A stretch of DNA of 5,209 nucleotides, taken from contig JAQSDT010000237.1 in NCBI GenBank assembly GCA_029946075.1, positions 1-5,209 of the forward strand, written 5' to 3'. The notes beneath the pieces were generated by a model that saw only the letters and a program-made list of their open reading frames with translations, ran no database searches and had not been told where the DNA came from. This document shows positions 1 to 5,209 of the stretch, in pieces. Each line of letters starts with the position of its first letter. The stretch's first letter is position 1. A program made the position numbers and the translations under genes. Source of the stretch: a bacterium. GTDB lineage: Bacteria; Pseudomonadota; Alphaproteobacteria; Rhizobiales; Xanthobacteraceae.

Positions 1-891
1 CCGTTCATCCTGCCGCCGGATTCGCCGAACCTGCGGATGCTGCAGGCGGTCGGCAACGACACACAGAAGCGAAAATACCTGCAGCCCTATATCGAGGGCC
101 GCATGGTGTCGGCGATTGCGATTTCGGAACCTGGCGCCGGGGGCGATCCGGCCGGCATGAAGACCAAGGCGGTCCTGGATGGCGATCACTGGGTGCTGAA
201 CGGTCGCAAGATCTGGATCACCAATGCGCGGCGTGCTGATTTCATCATCGTCATGGCCCGCGTCGGCAACGACGCAAGGCAGGGCGGTATCACCTCATTC
301 ATCGTCGAGAAGGGGACGCCGGGCTTCATCATCGAACGCGAAATTCCGATGCTGAGTGGCGAGTCCACCTATGAGATCGTCTTCGAGGATTGTCGTCTTC
401 CCAAGGAAGCCGTGCTGGGCGAGGTCGGCAAGGGATACGCGCCGATGCAGCTCCGGCTGCGGACCCGCCGGCTGGAAATGGGGTCGACCTGCATCGGTAT
501 CGCCCGGCGCGCGCTCGACATGCTCTGCGAGCATGCCAAGCAGCGCGAAACCTTCGGCGTCAAGCTCGCCGAGCGCCAGGCGATCCAGTGGTGGATCGCC
601 GATATCTCGACGCGAATCCATGCCTGCCGGCTGATGGTACGCGACGCCGCCGACAAGGCCGATCGCGGCGAGGACATCAAGCGCGAGACCTCGATGATCA
701 AGGTGTTCGCCACCGAGATGGCCTATGAGGCTTGCGACCATGCCATGCAGACGCTGGGGGCGCTCGGCATGACGTTGGAAGTTCCCCTCAACGCGCTCTC
801 GCAGAAGGCGCGGGTGATGCGGATGTATGAGGGACCGAGTGAGGTCCATCGCCAGGCCATCGCGCGCCGTGTGCTGGGCTTGCGCGGTTAG
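1..891 (+). CDS. Acyl-CoA dehydrogenase family protein, 5'-truncated by the window edge
   Basis: A flavoenzyme of the acyl-CoA dehydrogenase family, expected to use FAD to make an alpha,beta-double bond in an acyl-CoA and pass electrons to electron-transfer flavoprotein in the cytoplasm. The frame is open from base 1, so the ATG at 37 is internal; 296 residues are visible, and family members usually have about 380-400, so roughly 90-100 N-terminal residues are missing. In visible numbering, SEPGAGGD at 42-49 is the middle-domain FAD/substrate motif, followed by a beta-rich stretch with KIWITNA. RETFGV at 182-187 is the C-terminal helical-domain motif that contacts FAD across subunits, and QTLGALG at 250-256 matches the usual Q-x-x-G-G-x-G region with one Gly replaced. 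In MYEGPSEVHR the Glu at 277 aligns with the catalytic base of medium-chain-type enzymes, so the site looks intact. Chain length and true substrate cannot be read from sequence. The stop TAG abuts an interspersed repeat. Family is secure; substrate is unknown. Confidence 0.95.
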   Translation, partial: PFILPPDSPNLRMLQAVGNDTQKRKYLQPYIEGRMVSAIAISEPGAGGDPAGMKTKAVLDGDHWVLNGRKIWITNARRADFIIVMARVGNDARQGGITSFIVEKGTPGFIIEREIPMLSGESTYEIVFEDCRLPKEAVLGEVGKGYAPMQLRLRTRRLEMGSTCIGIARRALDMLCEHAKQRETFGVKLAERQAIQWWIADISTRIHACRLMVRDAADKADRGEDIKRETSMIKVFATEMAYEACDHAMQTLGALGMTLEVPLNALSQKARVMRMYEGPSEVHRQAIARRVLGLRG

Positions 892-988
892 AGCATTTTT
901 CAGCGAAGTGGAAACCGGTTCGCGTCAAGAAAACGTGTCAAACAAAAACCTGGAGCCTTGTTCCGATTCCATCGGAACCGGGCCCCGG
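892..988 (+). repeat. Bradyrhizobium-type interspersed intergenic repeat with palindromic end
   Basis: This stretch begins directly after the acyl-CoA dehydrogenase stop codon with GAGCATTTTTCAGCGAAGTG, continues through an ACCGGTTCGCG core and an A-rich segment (GAAAACG, then ACAAAAA), and ends in an imperfect palindrome at 950-988. I recognise this order of motifs from memory as a non-coding repeat found many times between genes in Bradyrhizobium and relatives. The palindrome has a perfect 8-base core (GTTCCGAT at 960-967, ATCGGAAC at 971-978) around a 3-base loop, with flanking arms at 952-957 and 981-986. Copies I recall carry a more symmetric outer arm, so this one looks somewhat diverged. 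It contains no credible coding frame. The exact boundaries are judged by eye, and I do not assign it a family name. Confidence 0.75.
944..988 (-). terminator. Probable intrinsic terminator of the chemoreceptor gene, formed by the repeat's palindrome
   Basis: Read on the minus strand, the transcript coming out of the chemoreceptor gene meets GGGGCC (986-981), two unpaired bases, GTTCCGAT (978-971 side), a GGA loop, ATCGGAAC, two unpaired bases and GGCTCC (957-952). The outer arms give six pairs including one G-U, and the inner arms give eight. Three bases later comes a run of five T (948-944). This stem plus U-tract sits 43 bases past the chemoreceptor stop. On the plus strand the outer arm pairs less well and no T-run follows, so the signal favours minus-strand transcription. 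Termination itself is inferred. Confidence 0.5.
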
Positions 989-1031
989 TCTTTCCGGTCG
1001 TCGCCGCAATTGTTCCCGGTGGCAAGCGTCC

Positions 1032-3113
1032 TTAGGCCGCCCGGACTTCCGACAGGAACCGATTTACCTGGCCGGCGAGATCCTTGGACTGCGACGACAG
1101 TTGCTCGGCTGCGCCCAGCACCTGGCTCGCGGCGGAACCGGTGTCGTCGGCGGCCTTCTGGACGCCGGCGATGTTGGAATTGACCTCCTGGGTGCCGCGG
1201 GCCGCTTCCTGCACGCTGCGGGAGATTTCCTTGGTGGCTGAGCCCTGTTCCTCGATCGCCGCGGCAATCGCCGTCCCGATCTGGTCGATCTCGGCGATGA
1301 CGTTGGCGACATTCTGAATCGCGTTCACCGTTTCGTCGCTCGCCGCCTGGATCGCCGCGATCTGTTCGGAGATCTCGGTCGTCGCCTTGGCGGTCTGACC
1401 CGCCAGCGATTTCACTTCCGAGGCGACCACGGCAAAGCCGCGGCCGGCATCGCCGGCGCGGGCGGCTTCGATGGTGGCGTTCAGCGCCAGCAAATTGGTC
1501 TGGGCTGCGATGCTCTGGATCAGCGTCACGACGTCACCGATCTTCTGCGCGCCTTCGGCGAGCGAGCGGGCGGTCTCGCCGGTGCGACGGGCATTCTCGA
1601 CCGCGCGCGCGGCGATCTCGGTCGATTGCGCTACCTGGCGGCCGATCTCGGAGATCGACGACGTCAGTTCCTCCGTGGCGCTCGCAACCGTCTGCACGTT
1701 GCCGGATGTCTGTTCGGAGGCCGCCGCCACGACAGCCGCCTGGCGGTTGGTGGCGGATGCGGTCGACGACATCGATTGTGCGGTGTCTTCCATCACGGCG
1801 GAGGCGGATGAGAGCCCGCCGACGAGCTCGGTGACCTTGGCCTCGAAGGCGCGGGTGAGATCGTCGAGTACATGCGCGCGGCGCATCTTGATATCGTTCT
1901 CGGCGGCCTTCTCGGCGGCGAGTTGCTCGGCCGCGATCATGTTGTCCTTGAACACGCCGACGGCAGCGGCCATCGCGCCGATCTCGTCGCTGCGTCCGGT
2001 GCCTGCGATCTCGCCGGTCATGTCGCCGCTTGCGAGCCGTGACATGTTGGCGGTGAGATCGACGATCGGGTTGCAGACGCTGCGGCGGACCATGGTGATC
2101 AGTGCGGCGCTCGCGATCGCAACCGCGATCAGGCCGGCAAGGGCGATCAGGAAGCTGAGACGCGCGGCGGAATAGCCGGCGCCGAGGATGGATTCGGCAT
2201 TGTCGTAGAAGGCGTTGCGGACATCGACGACGGCGCCGAGGCCGCGCTGAGATTCCACGAAATAGGCATCGACGTCCTGCTCGTACTTGCCCGAGACGGC
2301 GCCGTCCTTGACCATCTTCAGCGCCTTGCCGAAGCGTCCGACATAGGCCTCGTTCATCTTGTCCAGTGCCGCGGCGACGTTAGCCGGTGTTGCAGGGTTA
2401 CCGCGCAGATCCTGCAGCGACATCAAGATCTGGTCGGCGCGGCCCTGCGAGCGCGCATATTCCATCTTCTCGGCCTCGGTGGCGACGCGGCCGGCGCCGA
2501 CGAGGTTCTTGTGAACGCTGGCGTTGTAGCCGCCGACGTCGCGGAGCGTCCAGGCGATGTTGGCGTAAACCGCCTGCCGGTAGGCGTCGCCATCGAGCTG
2601 CGCCATGCGGCGGACCTGTTCGTCGAGCAGTTTTGTCACCGCATTGTTGAACACGGCGTTGTCGGCGACGATCTTCTTCGCAGCGTCCTTGCGCGCTTCG
2701 GCAGGACCCGCGATCGCCTTGTCCATCGCTTCGCGCAGGCCCTTGAATTTCGTGTTCAGGTCCTCGATCGCAGGCGCAACGGCGGCGGCATCGTCGAGCG
2801 CGCCGAGGCTTTTGGCGATCGCGTTCATCTTGTCGCGCGCGCCGTCGGTTTGCTTGCGGTATTTGTCGTTGAGCTCGGCCACCATCTTCGGATCGACCGC
2901 AGGCGGGCCGAACAGGATGTTGGTGGCAAAGCCACGCTCGGGATTCATATAGCGCGGGATTTCACCGACCGCGCGGACCACCTCCAGCCGGCTTTGCGCC
3001 GCCGAGACCTTGTCCATGGTCTGGTATTTCGTGACCGCGACATAGACCGCGAGCCCGCCGCCAACGGCGGATAGCGAAACGATGGCAGCGGTGAGGAGGG
3101 TGCCGATTTTCAT
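1032..3113 (-). CDS. Methyl-accepting chemotaxis protein (transmembrane chemoreceptor), HAMP and MCP signalling domains
   Basis: A 693-residue inner-membrane chemoreceptor that should sense a ligand outside the membrane and control a CheA-CheW kinase complex inside the cell. Order: membrane segment about 7-28; helical periplasmic domain about 30-315; second membrane segment about 317-342; HAMP linker about 343-396; cytoplasmic coiled coil to the end. The hairpin tip about 536-575 has the highly conserved QTNLLALNATIEAARAGD and GRGFAVVASEVKSLA, the CheA/CheW contact region. Ala/Glu-rich stretches on both arms, such as ATEELTSS near 479-486 and AAAIEEQGSA near 617-626, are likely methylation regions. 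The C-terminus ends FLSEVRAA and lacks the NWETF-like pentapeptide that tethers CheR/CheB in some receptors. The ligand is unknown; ERGFATNILFG near 59-69 and a second helical half faintly recall nitrate/nitrite-sensor (NIT) modules, but this is tentative. The start is fixed: an in-frame TGA lies at 3158-3156 with no other start codon between, yet no Shine-Dalgarno sequence is visible. No che genes are nearby. Confidence 0.96.
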   Translation of the reverse strand: MKIGTLLTAAIVSLSAVGGGLAVYVAVTKYQTMDKVSAAQSRLEVVRAVGEIPRYMNPERGFATNILFGPPAVDPKMVAELNDKYRKQTDGARDKMNAIAKSLGALDDAAAVAPAIEDLNTKFKGLREAMDKAIAGPAEARKDAAKKIVADNAVFNNAVTKLLDEQVRRMAQLDGDAYRQAVYANIAWTLRDVGGYNASVHKNLVGAGRVATEAEKMEYARSQGRADQILMSLQDLRGNPATPANVAAALDKMNEAYVGRFGKALKMVKDGAVSGKYEQDVDAYFVESQRGLGAVVDVRNAFYDNAESILGAGYSAARLSFLIALAGLIAVAIASAALITMVRRSVCNPIVDLTANMSRLASGDMTGEIAGTGRSDEIGAMAAAVGVFKDNMIAAEQLAAEKAAENDIKMRRAHVLDDLTRAFEAKVTELVGGLSSASAVMEDTAQSMSSTASATNRQAAVVAAASEQTSGNVQTVASATEELTSSISEIGRQVAQSTEIAARAVENARRTGETARSLAEGAQKIGDVVTLIQSIAAQTNLLALNATIEAARAGDAGRGFAVVASEVKSLAGQTAKATTEISEQIAAIQAASDETVNAIQNVANVIAEIDQIGTAIAAAIEEQGSATKEISRSVQEAARGTQEVNSNIAGVQKAADDTGSAASQVLGAAEQLSSQSKDLAGQVNRFLSEVRAA

Positions 3114-3213
3114 GGATGGGGGCCATTTACGCTGGTACGGGAGTGCGGAGGCCCATCATAGGTGGTGCGAATTAAGCTCGGGTTTACGGATGAGGGCCGG
3201 GCGAGGTCCACAG

Positions 3214-3233
3214 GCCTCCGTATCGAAGGAGGC
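3214..3233 (-). terminator. Weak hairpin just after the small membrane protein gene
   Basis: GCCTCC (3214-3219) and GGAGGC (3228-3233) form a perfect 6-base stem around an 8-base loop. It begins four bases past the stop codon of the minus-strand membrane protein gene. There is no T-run after it, so it is not a standard intrinsic terminator. AGGCC (3212-3216) can also pair with GGCCT (3234-3238), which overlaps the stop codon. It could be a 3'-end stabilising structure, a weak terminator, or chance in GC-rich DNA. Confidence 0.25.
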
Positions 3234-3236
3234 GGC

Positions 3237-3662
3237 CTAGCGCCTTCGCCGCGCAATCGCGCCGGCCACGATCTGCATGGTGACGCCGATCGTCCATCCC
3301 GCCATGATCATCGCAATCCAGGTCACGTGCGGATCGTGGCGCAGCACGATCACGCCCACCGACGCGAACGCCGAGAATCCTGCGAGAAAGGTGCCGACGG
3401 CGCTGAGCAGTTCCGGCGTGTCGATCTTGCCGACCCAGCCTTCGCCGCAGGAGATATCGTTAAAGGGAGCCGGCGGCGTATCGATGCCGAGATAGAAGCC
3501 GACGGCACCGCCCAGCATCATCAGCAGCAGAAAAGCCTGGTTGGTGAGGGCGGCGTGGCTTGAGCCTACGAGGGCGGCCACGAACAGGCCGCTCGCTGCG
3601 CCTGCCGTGGCAAGGCCAAGGCGTTCAAGGATATGGGCGCATGTTCTAACGCGGGTTCGCAT
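3237..3662 (-). CDS. Hypothetical small membrane protein with four predicted transmembrane segments
   Basis: I do not recognise a named family for this 141-residue protein. It has four hydrophobic stretches, about 14-34, 41-60, 85-107 and 113-136, rich in Gly, Ala, Leu and Met, which predict a four-pass inner-membrane protein. The basic N-terminus (MRTRVR) and the basic C-terminus (ARRRR) suggest both ends face the cytoplasm. The loop between segments 2 and 3 (about 61-84) is polar, has two Pro, three acidic residues and one Cys at 72, and should then lie on the periplasmic side; the short link between segments 3 and 4 carries RHDPH. The ATG at 3662 is chosen because no other start codon occurs before the first membrane segment; a poor GGGGT element lies six bases upstream. 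The gene runs in the same direction as the chemoreceptor, 123 bases ahead of it, and is divergent from the SDR gene. A functional link to either is not shown. Membrane-protein coding is likely from the clean hydrophobicity pattern. Confidence 0.8.
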   Translation of the reverse strand: MRTRVRTCAHILERLGLATAGAASGLFVAALVGSSHAALTNQAFLLLMMLGGAVGFYLGIDTPPAPFNDISCGEGWVGKIDTPELLSAVGTFLAGFSAFASVGVIVLRHDPHVTWIAMIMAGWTIGVTMQIVAGAIARRRR

Positions 3663-3734
3663 GGTGATACCCCGCTGACTTGATGCGCGAGGTTAGGCCG
3701 ATTTCGGGCTATGGGAAAGCAACCTGACGGTGCA

Positions 3735-3750
3735 GACGTGCTACGACGTG
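3735..3750 (+). promoter_or_regulatory. Paired GACGTG direct repeats upstream of the SDR gene (possible operator)
   Basis: GACGTG occurs at 3735-3740 and again at 3745-3750, an exact 10-base period that would place both copies on the same face of the DNA. The pair lies in the 108-base spacer between two divergent genes, 20 bases before the SDR start codon. The position and phasing fit a transcription-factor site, but the repeat is short and I cannot match it to a known regulator. No convincing -35/-10 pair was found in this spacer for either direction. Confidence 0.2.
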
Positions 3751-3759
3751 ATTCAGACC

Positions 3760-3764
3760 GGAGA
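3760..3764 (+). promoter_or_regulatory. Ribosome binding site that sets the SDR start
   Basis: GGAGA lies six bases before the ATG at 3771, a good match in sequence and spacing to a Shine-Dalgarno site. The earlier in-frame ATG at 3711 has no such element, and it would add 20 polar residues ahead of the usual SDR N-terminus. This decides in favour of the shorter protein. Confidence 0.7.
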
Positions 3765-3770
3765 CAGAAT

Positions 3771-4556
3771 ATGTCCATTTTCGACACACCCTTCGATCCC
3801 GCGCGCGAGGCGGCGCTGGTGACCGGCGCCGGGAACGGGATCGGCCGGGCGATTGCGCAGGCGCTGGTTGGCGAGGGCGTGCGGACGGTGTTTGCCGATG
3901 TGAATCGCGAGACGGTGACGGCGGCGATCGCGGCGTCGTCGCGGCCGGAACTGGCGACCGCGTGGGTCGGCGATCTGGCCGATGTCGCCGCGCGCGAAAC
4001 GCTGCTGGCGGCGAGCGCAGCCGCGGTCGGGCGGGTGACGCATTTCGTGCACAGCGCCTCGCCGCCGCGGCGCGAGGCCGATCACGCGATGGCGGTGAGC
4101 GTTGATACCTGGGCGCAGATGCACGCGGTCAATCTGGGCGCCGGCTTTCATCTGTCGCGCGATCTGGCGCGCAGGCTGATCGCGGACAAGCAGCCCGGCT
4201 CATTCCTGCTGCTGACCTCGCTGCACGCGGGCACGCCGCGCAATCTGCCGCATTACGCGACGGCGAAGGCGGGGCTCGCCATGCTGGTCAAGGAACTCGC
4301 CAAGACGCTCGGCCGCTACGGCGTCCGCGTCAATGCGCTGGTGCCGGGCGCGATTGCGGCCGGCGGTTTCGTTGCCGATCCCTCGCTGGCAAAACACATT
4401 CCGCTCGGGCGGCTCGGCCAGGCTACGGATCTGGCGCCACTGGCGCTGGCGGTGCTGTCGCACCGGATCTCCGGTTATGTGACGGGCTCGGCGATCGTGA
4501 TCGACGGCGGGCTGTCGCTGACGAACTGGTTCGATCCGCCGGACATGGATTTGTAG
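3771..4556 (+). CDS. SDR family NAD(P)-dependent oxidoreductase
   Basis: A 261-residue classical short-chain dehydrogenase/reductase, close to the usual length of about 250, expected to be a soluble, probably tetrameric enzyme interconverting an alcohol and a carbonyl group. The Rossmann motif TGAGNGIG is at 18-25. Asp43 ends the second beta strand (FADVN), which in this family favours NAD(H) over NADP(H). DL at 68-69 is the adenine-pocket motif. The catalytic tetrad is complete: Asn121, Ser150, Tyr162 and Lys166 (YATAK). VPGAI at 191-195 is the conserved Pro-Gly after beta-6, and SGYVTGSAIVIDGG near 234-247 is the typical C-terminal signature. One departure is HSAS at 94-97, where most members have NNAG. 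The substrate is not predictable; homologues are often labelled 3-oxoacyl-ACP reductase-like by default, which I would not adopt. The start at 3771 is supported by GGAGA six bases upstream. The gene stands alone: divergent from a membrane protein gene, and convergent with a coiled-coil protein gene six bases past its stop. Confidence 0.94.
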   Translation: MSIFDTPFDPAREAALVTGAGNGIGRAIAQALVGEGVRTVFADVNRETVTAAIAASSRPELATAWVGDLADVAARETLLAASAAAVGRVTHFVHSASPPRREADHAMAVSVDTWAQMHAVNLGAGFHLSRDLARRLIADKQPGSFLLLTSLHAGTPRNLPHYATAKAGLAMLVKELAKTLGRYGVRVNALVPGAIAAGGFVADPSLAKHIPLGRLGQATDLAPLALAVLSHRISGYVTGSAIVIDGGLSLTNWFDPPDMDL

Positions 4557-4562
4557 GGACGG

Positions 4563-5209
4563 TTACCGCAGCGGCATCGGCGGGCGCACCAGGGGGGCGC
4601 CATCGTCGGCCAAAGCTTGCGGCGGGGCGGATTGCAGCTGCACGGGCGGCGGCACGTAGGCGGCCTGGGCGGGTGCGACCGGCTTCGGCTTGCGCACCGG
4701 CGGCGCTGCGGCGGCGACCGGGCGTGGCAGTGCGGCAGAGGCGGCCATCGGCGATCCCGCAGGGGCCGCGTTCGCGACCCGCGGGGCGGCGGGTTTGGCT
4801 TCGACGGCTTTGGCTTCCTGCGATTTGGCGAGGTCGCGCGTCAGCTGGGCCTGGCTGGCCTTGAGCTGGGCGATGGTGGCCTTCAATTCCTCGACCTGCT
4901 GGCCCATTGCGGCGAGATCGTTCGCCATCGACTGCAATTGCGTGGCTTCCGGCGCGGGCGCGGCGGCGGTCGCTTGCTCGACCGGAGCCGGAACGGCGGC
5001 TTGCGCTTCAGTCTGGCCCTCGACCGGCGCGGCCGGCTGTTCGGCGGCAGCGGATTTTTCGGAAGGCATCAGCGCGGCCATGACGAAGGCGGGCGTCCAG
5101 TTCGCCGCCATGGCCTTCATATTGTCCGTGGCGTGGTCGCCATAATGCTGCCAGCCGGCGGCGCCCAAGGCGCCCATCAGGCCGAGCAGGGCCATCACCA
5201 CCCGCCCGG
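4563..5209 (-). CDS. Membrane-anchored coiled-coil, Pro/Ala-rich hypothetical protein, N-terminus beyond the window
   Basis: The minus-strand frame is open to the right edge, so the N-terminus probably lies outside; the GTG at 5201 is the first possible start visible but is followed at once by hydrophobic sequence. Numbering from that GTG gives 212 residues. A short hydrophobic segment (about 2-17, MALLGLMGALGAAGW) looks like the end of a single membrane anchor. Next come a region around 20-48, an Ala/Pro/Glu linker (about 49-87), a coiled coil (about 89-127) and a low-complexity Pro/Ala/Val tail with basic patches such as RKPKP (about 169-173), ending VRPPMPLR. In the coil, Leu89, Met92, Leu96, Met99, Val103, Leu106, Ile110 and Leu113 keep a strict 3-4 spacing. 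I recall similar unnamed proteins in Bradyrhizobium; no function is known to me. The layout suggests a periplasm-spanning or envelope-scaffold protein, by analogy only. Its stop is six bases from the SDR stop, so the two transcripts must overlap or end within coding sequence. Confidence 0.8.
   Translation of the reverse strand, partial: GRVVMALLGLMGALGAAGWQHYGDHATDNMKAMAANWTPAFVMAALMPSEKSAAAEQPAAPVEGQTEAQAAVPAPVEQATAAAPAPEATQLQSMANDLAAMGQQVEELKATIAQLKASQAQLTRDLAKSQEAKAVEAKPAAPRVANAAPAGSPMAASAALPRPVAAAAPPVRKPKPVAPAQAAYVPPPVQLQSAPPQALADDGAPLVRPPMPLR

Noticed and set aside
295..849. 184-codon open frame on the minus strand inside the acyl-CoA dehydrogenase gene
   Set aside because: The plus frame carries clear family motifs throughout; the antisense frame is a His/Arg/Leu-rich by-product of GC-rich codon bias with no domain.
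827..1183. 118-codon plus-strand frame running from the dehydrogenase end across the repeat into the chemoreceptor
   Set aside because: It overlaps two firm genes and the non-coding repeat, and its translation is Arg/Pro-rich without motifs.
1471..2175. 234-codon open frame on the plus strand, antisense to the chemoreceptor
   Set aside because: Ser/Ala/Thr-rich translation without recognisable motifs; it mirrors the strongly conserved MCP signalling, HAMP and second membrane segment regions.
2511..3074. 187-codon open frame on the plus strand, antisense to the sensor domain
   Set aside because: No ribosome binding site or domain, and the opposite strand is a complete receptor gene with the expected membrane topology.
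3155..3183. TATGAT on the minus strand (3160-3155) as a -10 element for the chemoreceptor
   Set aside because: The hexamer is good and the position suits a leader of about 35 bases, but at 16-18 base spacings the -35 region reads like ACCCGA or CCCGAG, so the promoter call is not supported.
3711..3770. Upstream ATG giving a 20-residue N-terminal extension of the SDR
   Set aside because: No Shine-Dalgarno element precedes it, the added residues are polar and atypical, and a well-spaced GGAGA precedes the ATG at 3771.
1..5209. A multi-gene novel system (defence, mobile, biosynthetic)
   Set aside because: Strand switches at nearly every junction, unrelated functions and the absence of recombinase, nuclease, phage or cluster hallmarks make this an ordinary chromosomal stretch.

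Overview
The window is GC-rich, tightly packed alphaproteobacterial chromosome, most likely Bradyrhizobium or a close relative in the Nitrobacteraceae. The strongest clue is a short interspersed repeat at 892-988, which I recognise from memory as a family scattered between Bradyrhizobium genes. GC-biased codon use, an Ala-rich chemoreceptor, and a Pro/Ala-rich coiled-coil protein of a type I recall from Bradyrhizobium genomes agree with this. The assignment rests on recognition, not on a search.

Layout from left to right. (1) Positions 1-891 (+) hold the C-terminal three quarters of an acyl-CoA dehydrogenase; its N-terminus lies before the window. (2) Positions 892-1031 lie between two convergent 3' ends and are mostly filled by the repeat. 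Its palindromic end, read on the minus strand, also looks like the intrinsic terminator of the next gene. (3) Positions 1032-3113 (-) hold a complete methyl-accepting chemotaxis protein with a large periplasmic sensor domain. (4) Positions 3237-3662 (-) hold a small, unrecognised protein with four predicted membrane segments. (5) Positions 3771-4556 (+) hold a short-chain dehydrogenase/reductase, divergent from gene 4 across a 108-base spacer. (6) From 4563 to the window end (-) lies a membrane-anchored coiled-coil, Pro/Ala-rich protein. It is open at the right edge and converges on the SDR gene with only 6 bases between the stop codons.

The genes do not form an obvious pathway or operon. Orientation changes at nearly every junction, and only the small membrane protein and the chemoreceptor run the same way; the chemoreceptor, lying downstream, has its own 123-base upstream gap. 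The acyl-CoA dehydrogenase and the SDR are both plausible lipid or small-acid metabolism enzymes, but nothing here links them. No other chemotaxis genes are present, so the receptor is an orphan as far as the window shows. I see no mobile element, CRISPR array, RNA gene, phage gene or defence system, and no convincing new multi-gene system. The most notable points are the repeat/terminator overlap, the unassigned sensor domain, the non-canonical SDR cofactor-site motif and the two unrecognised envelope proteins.
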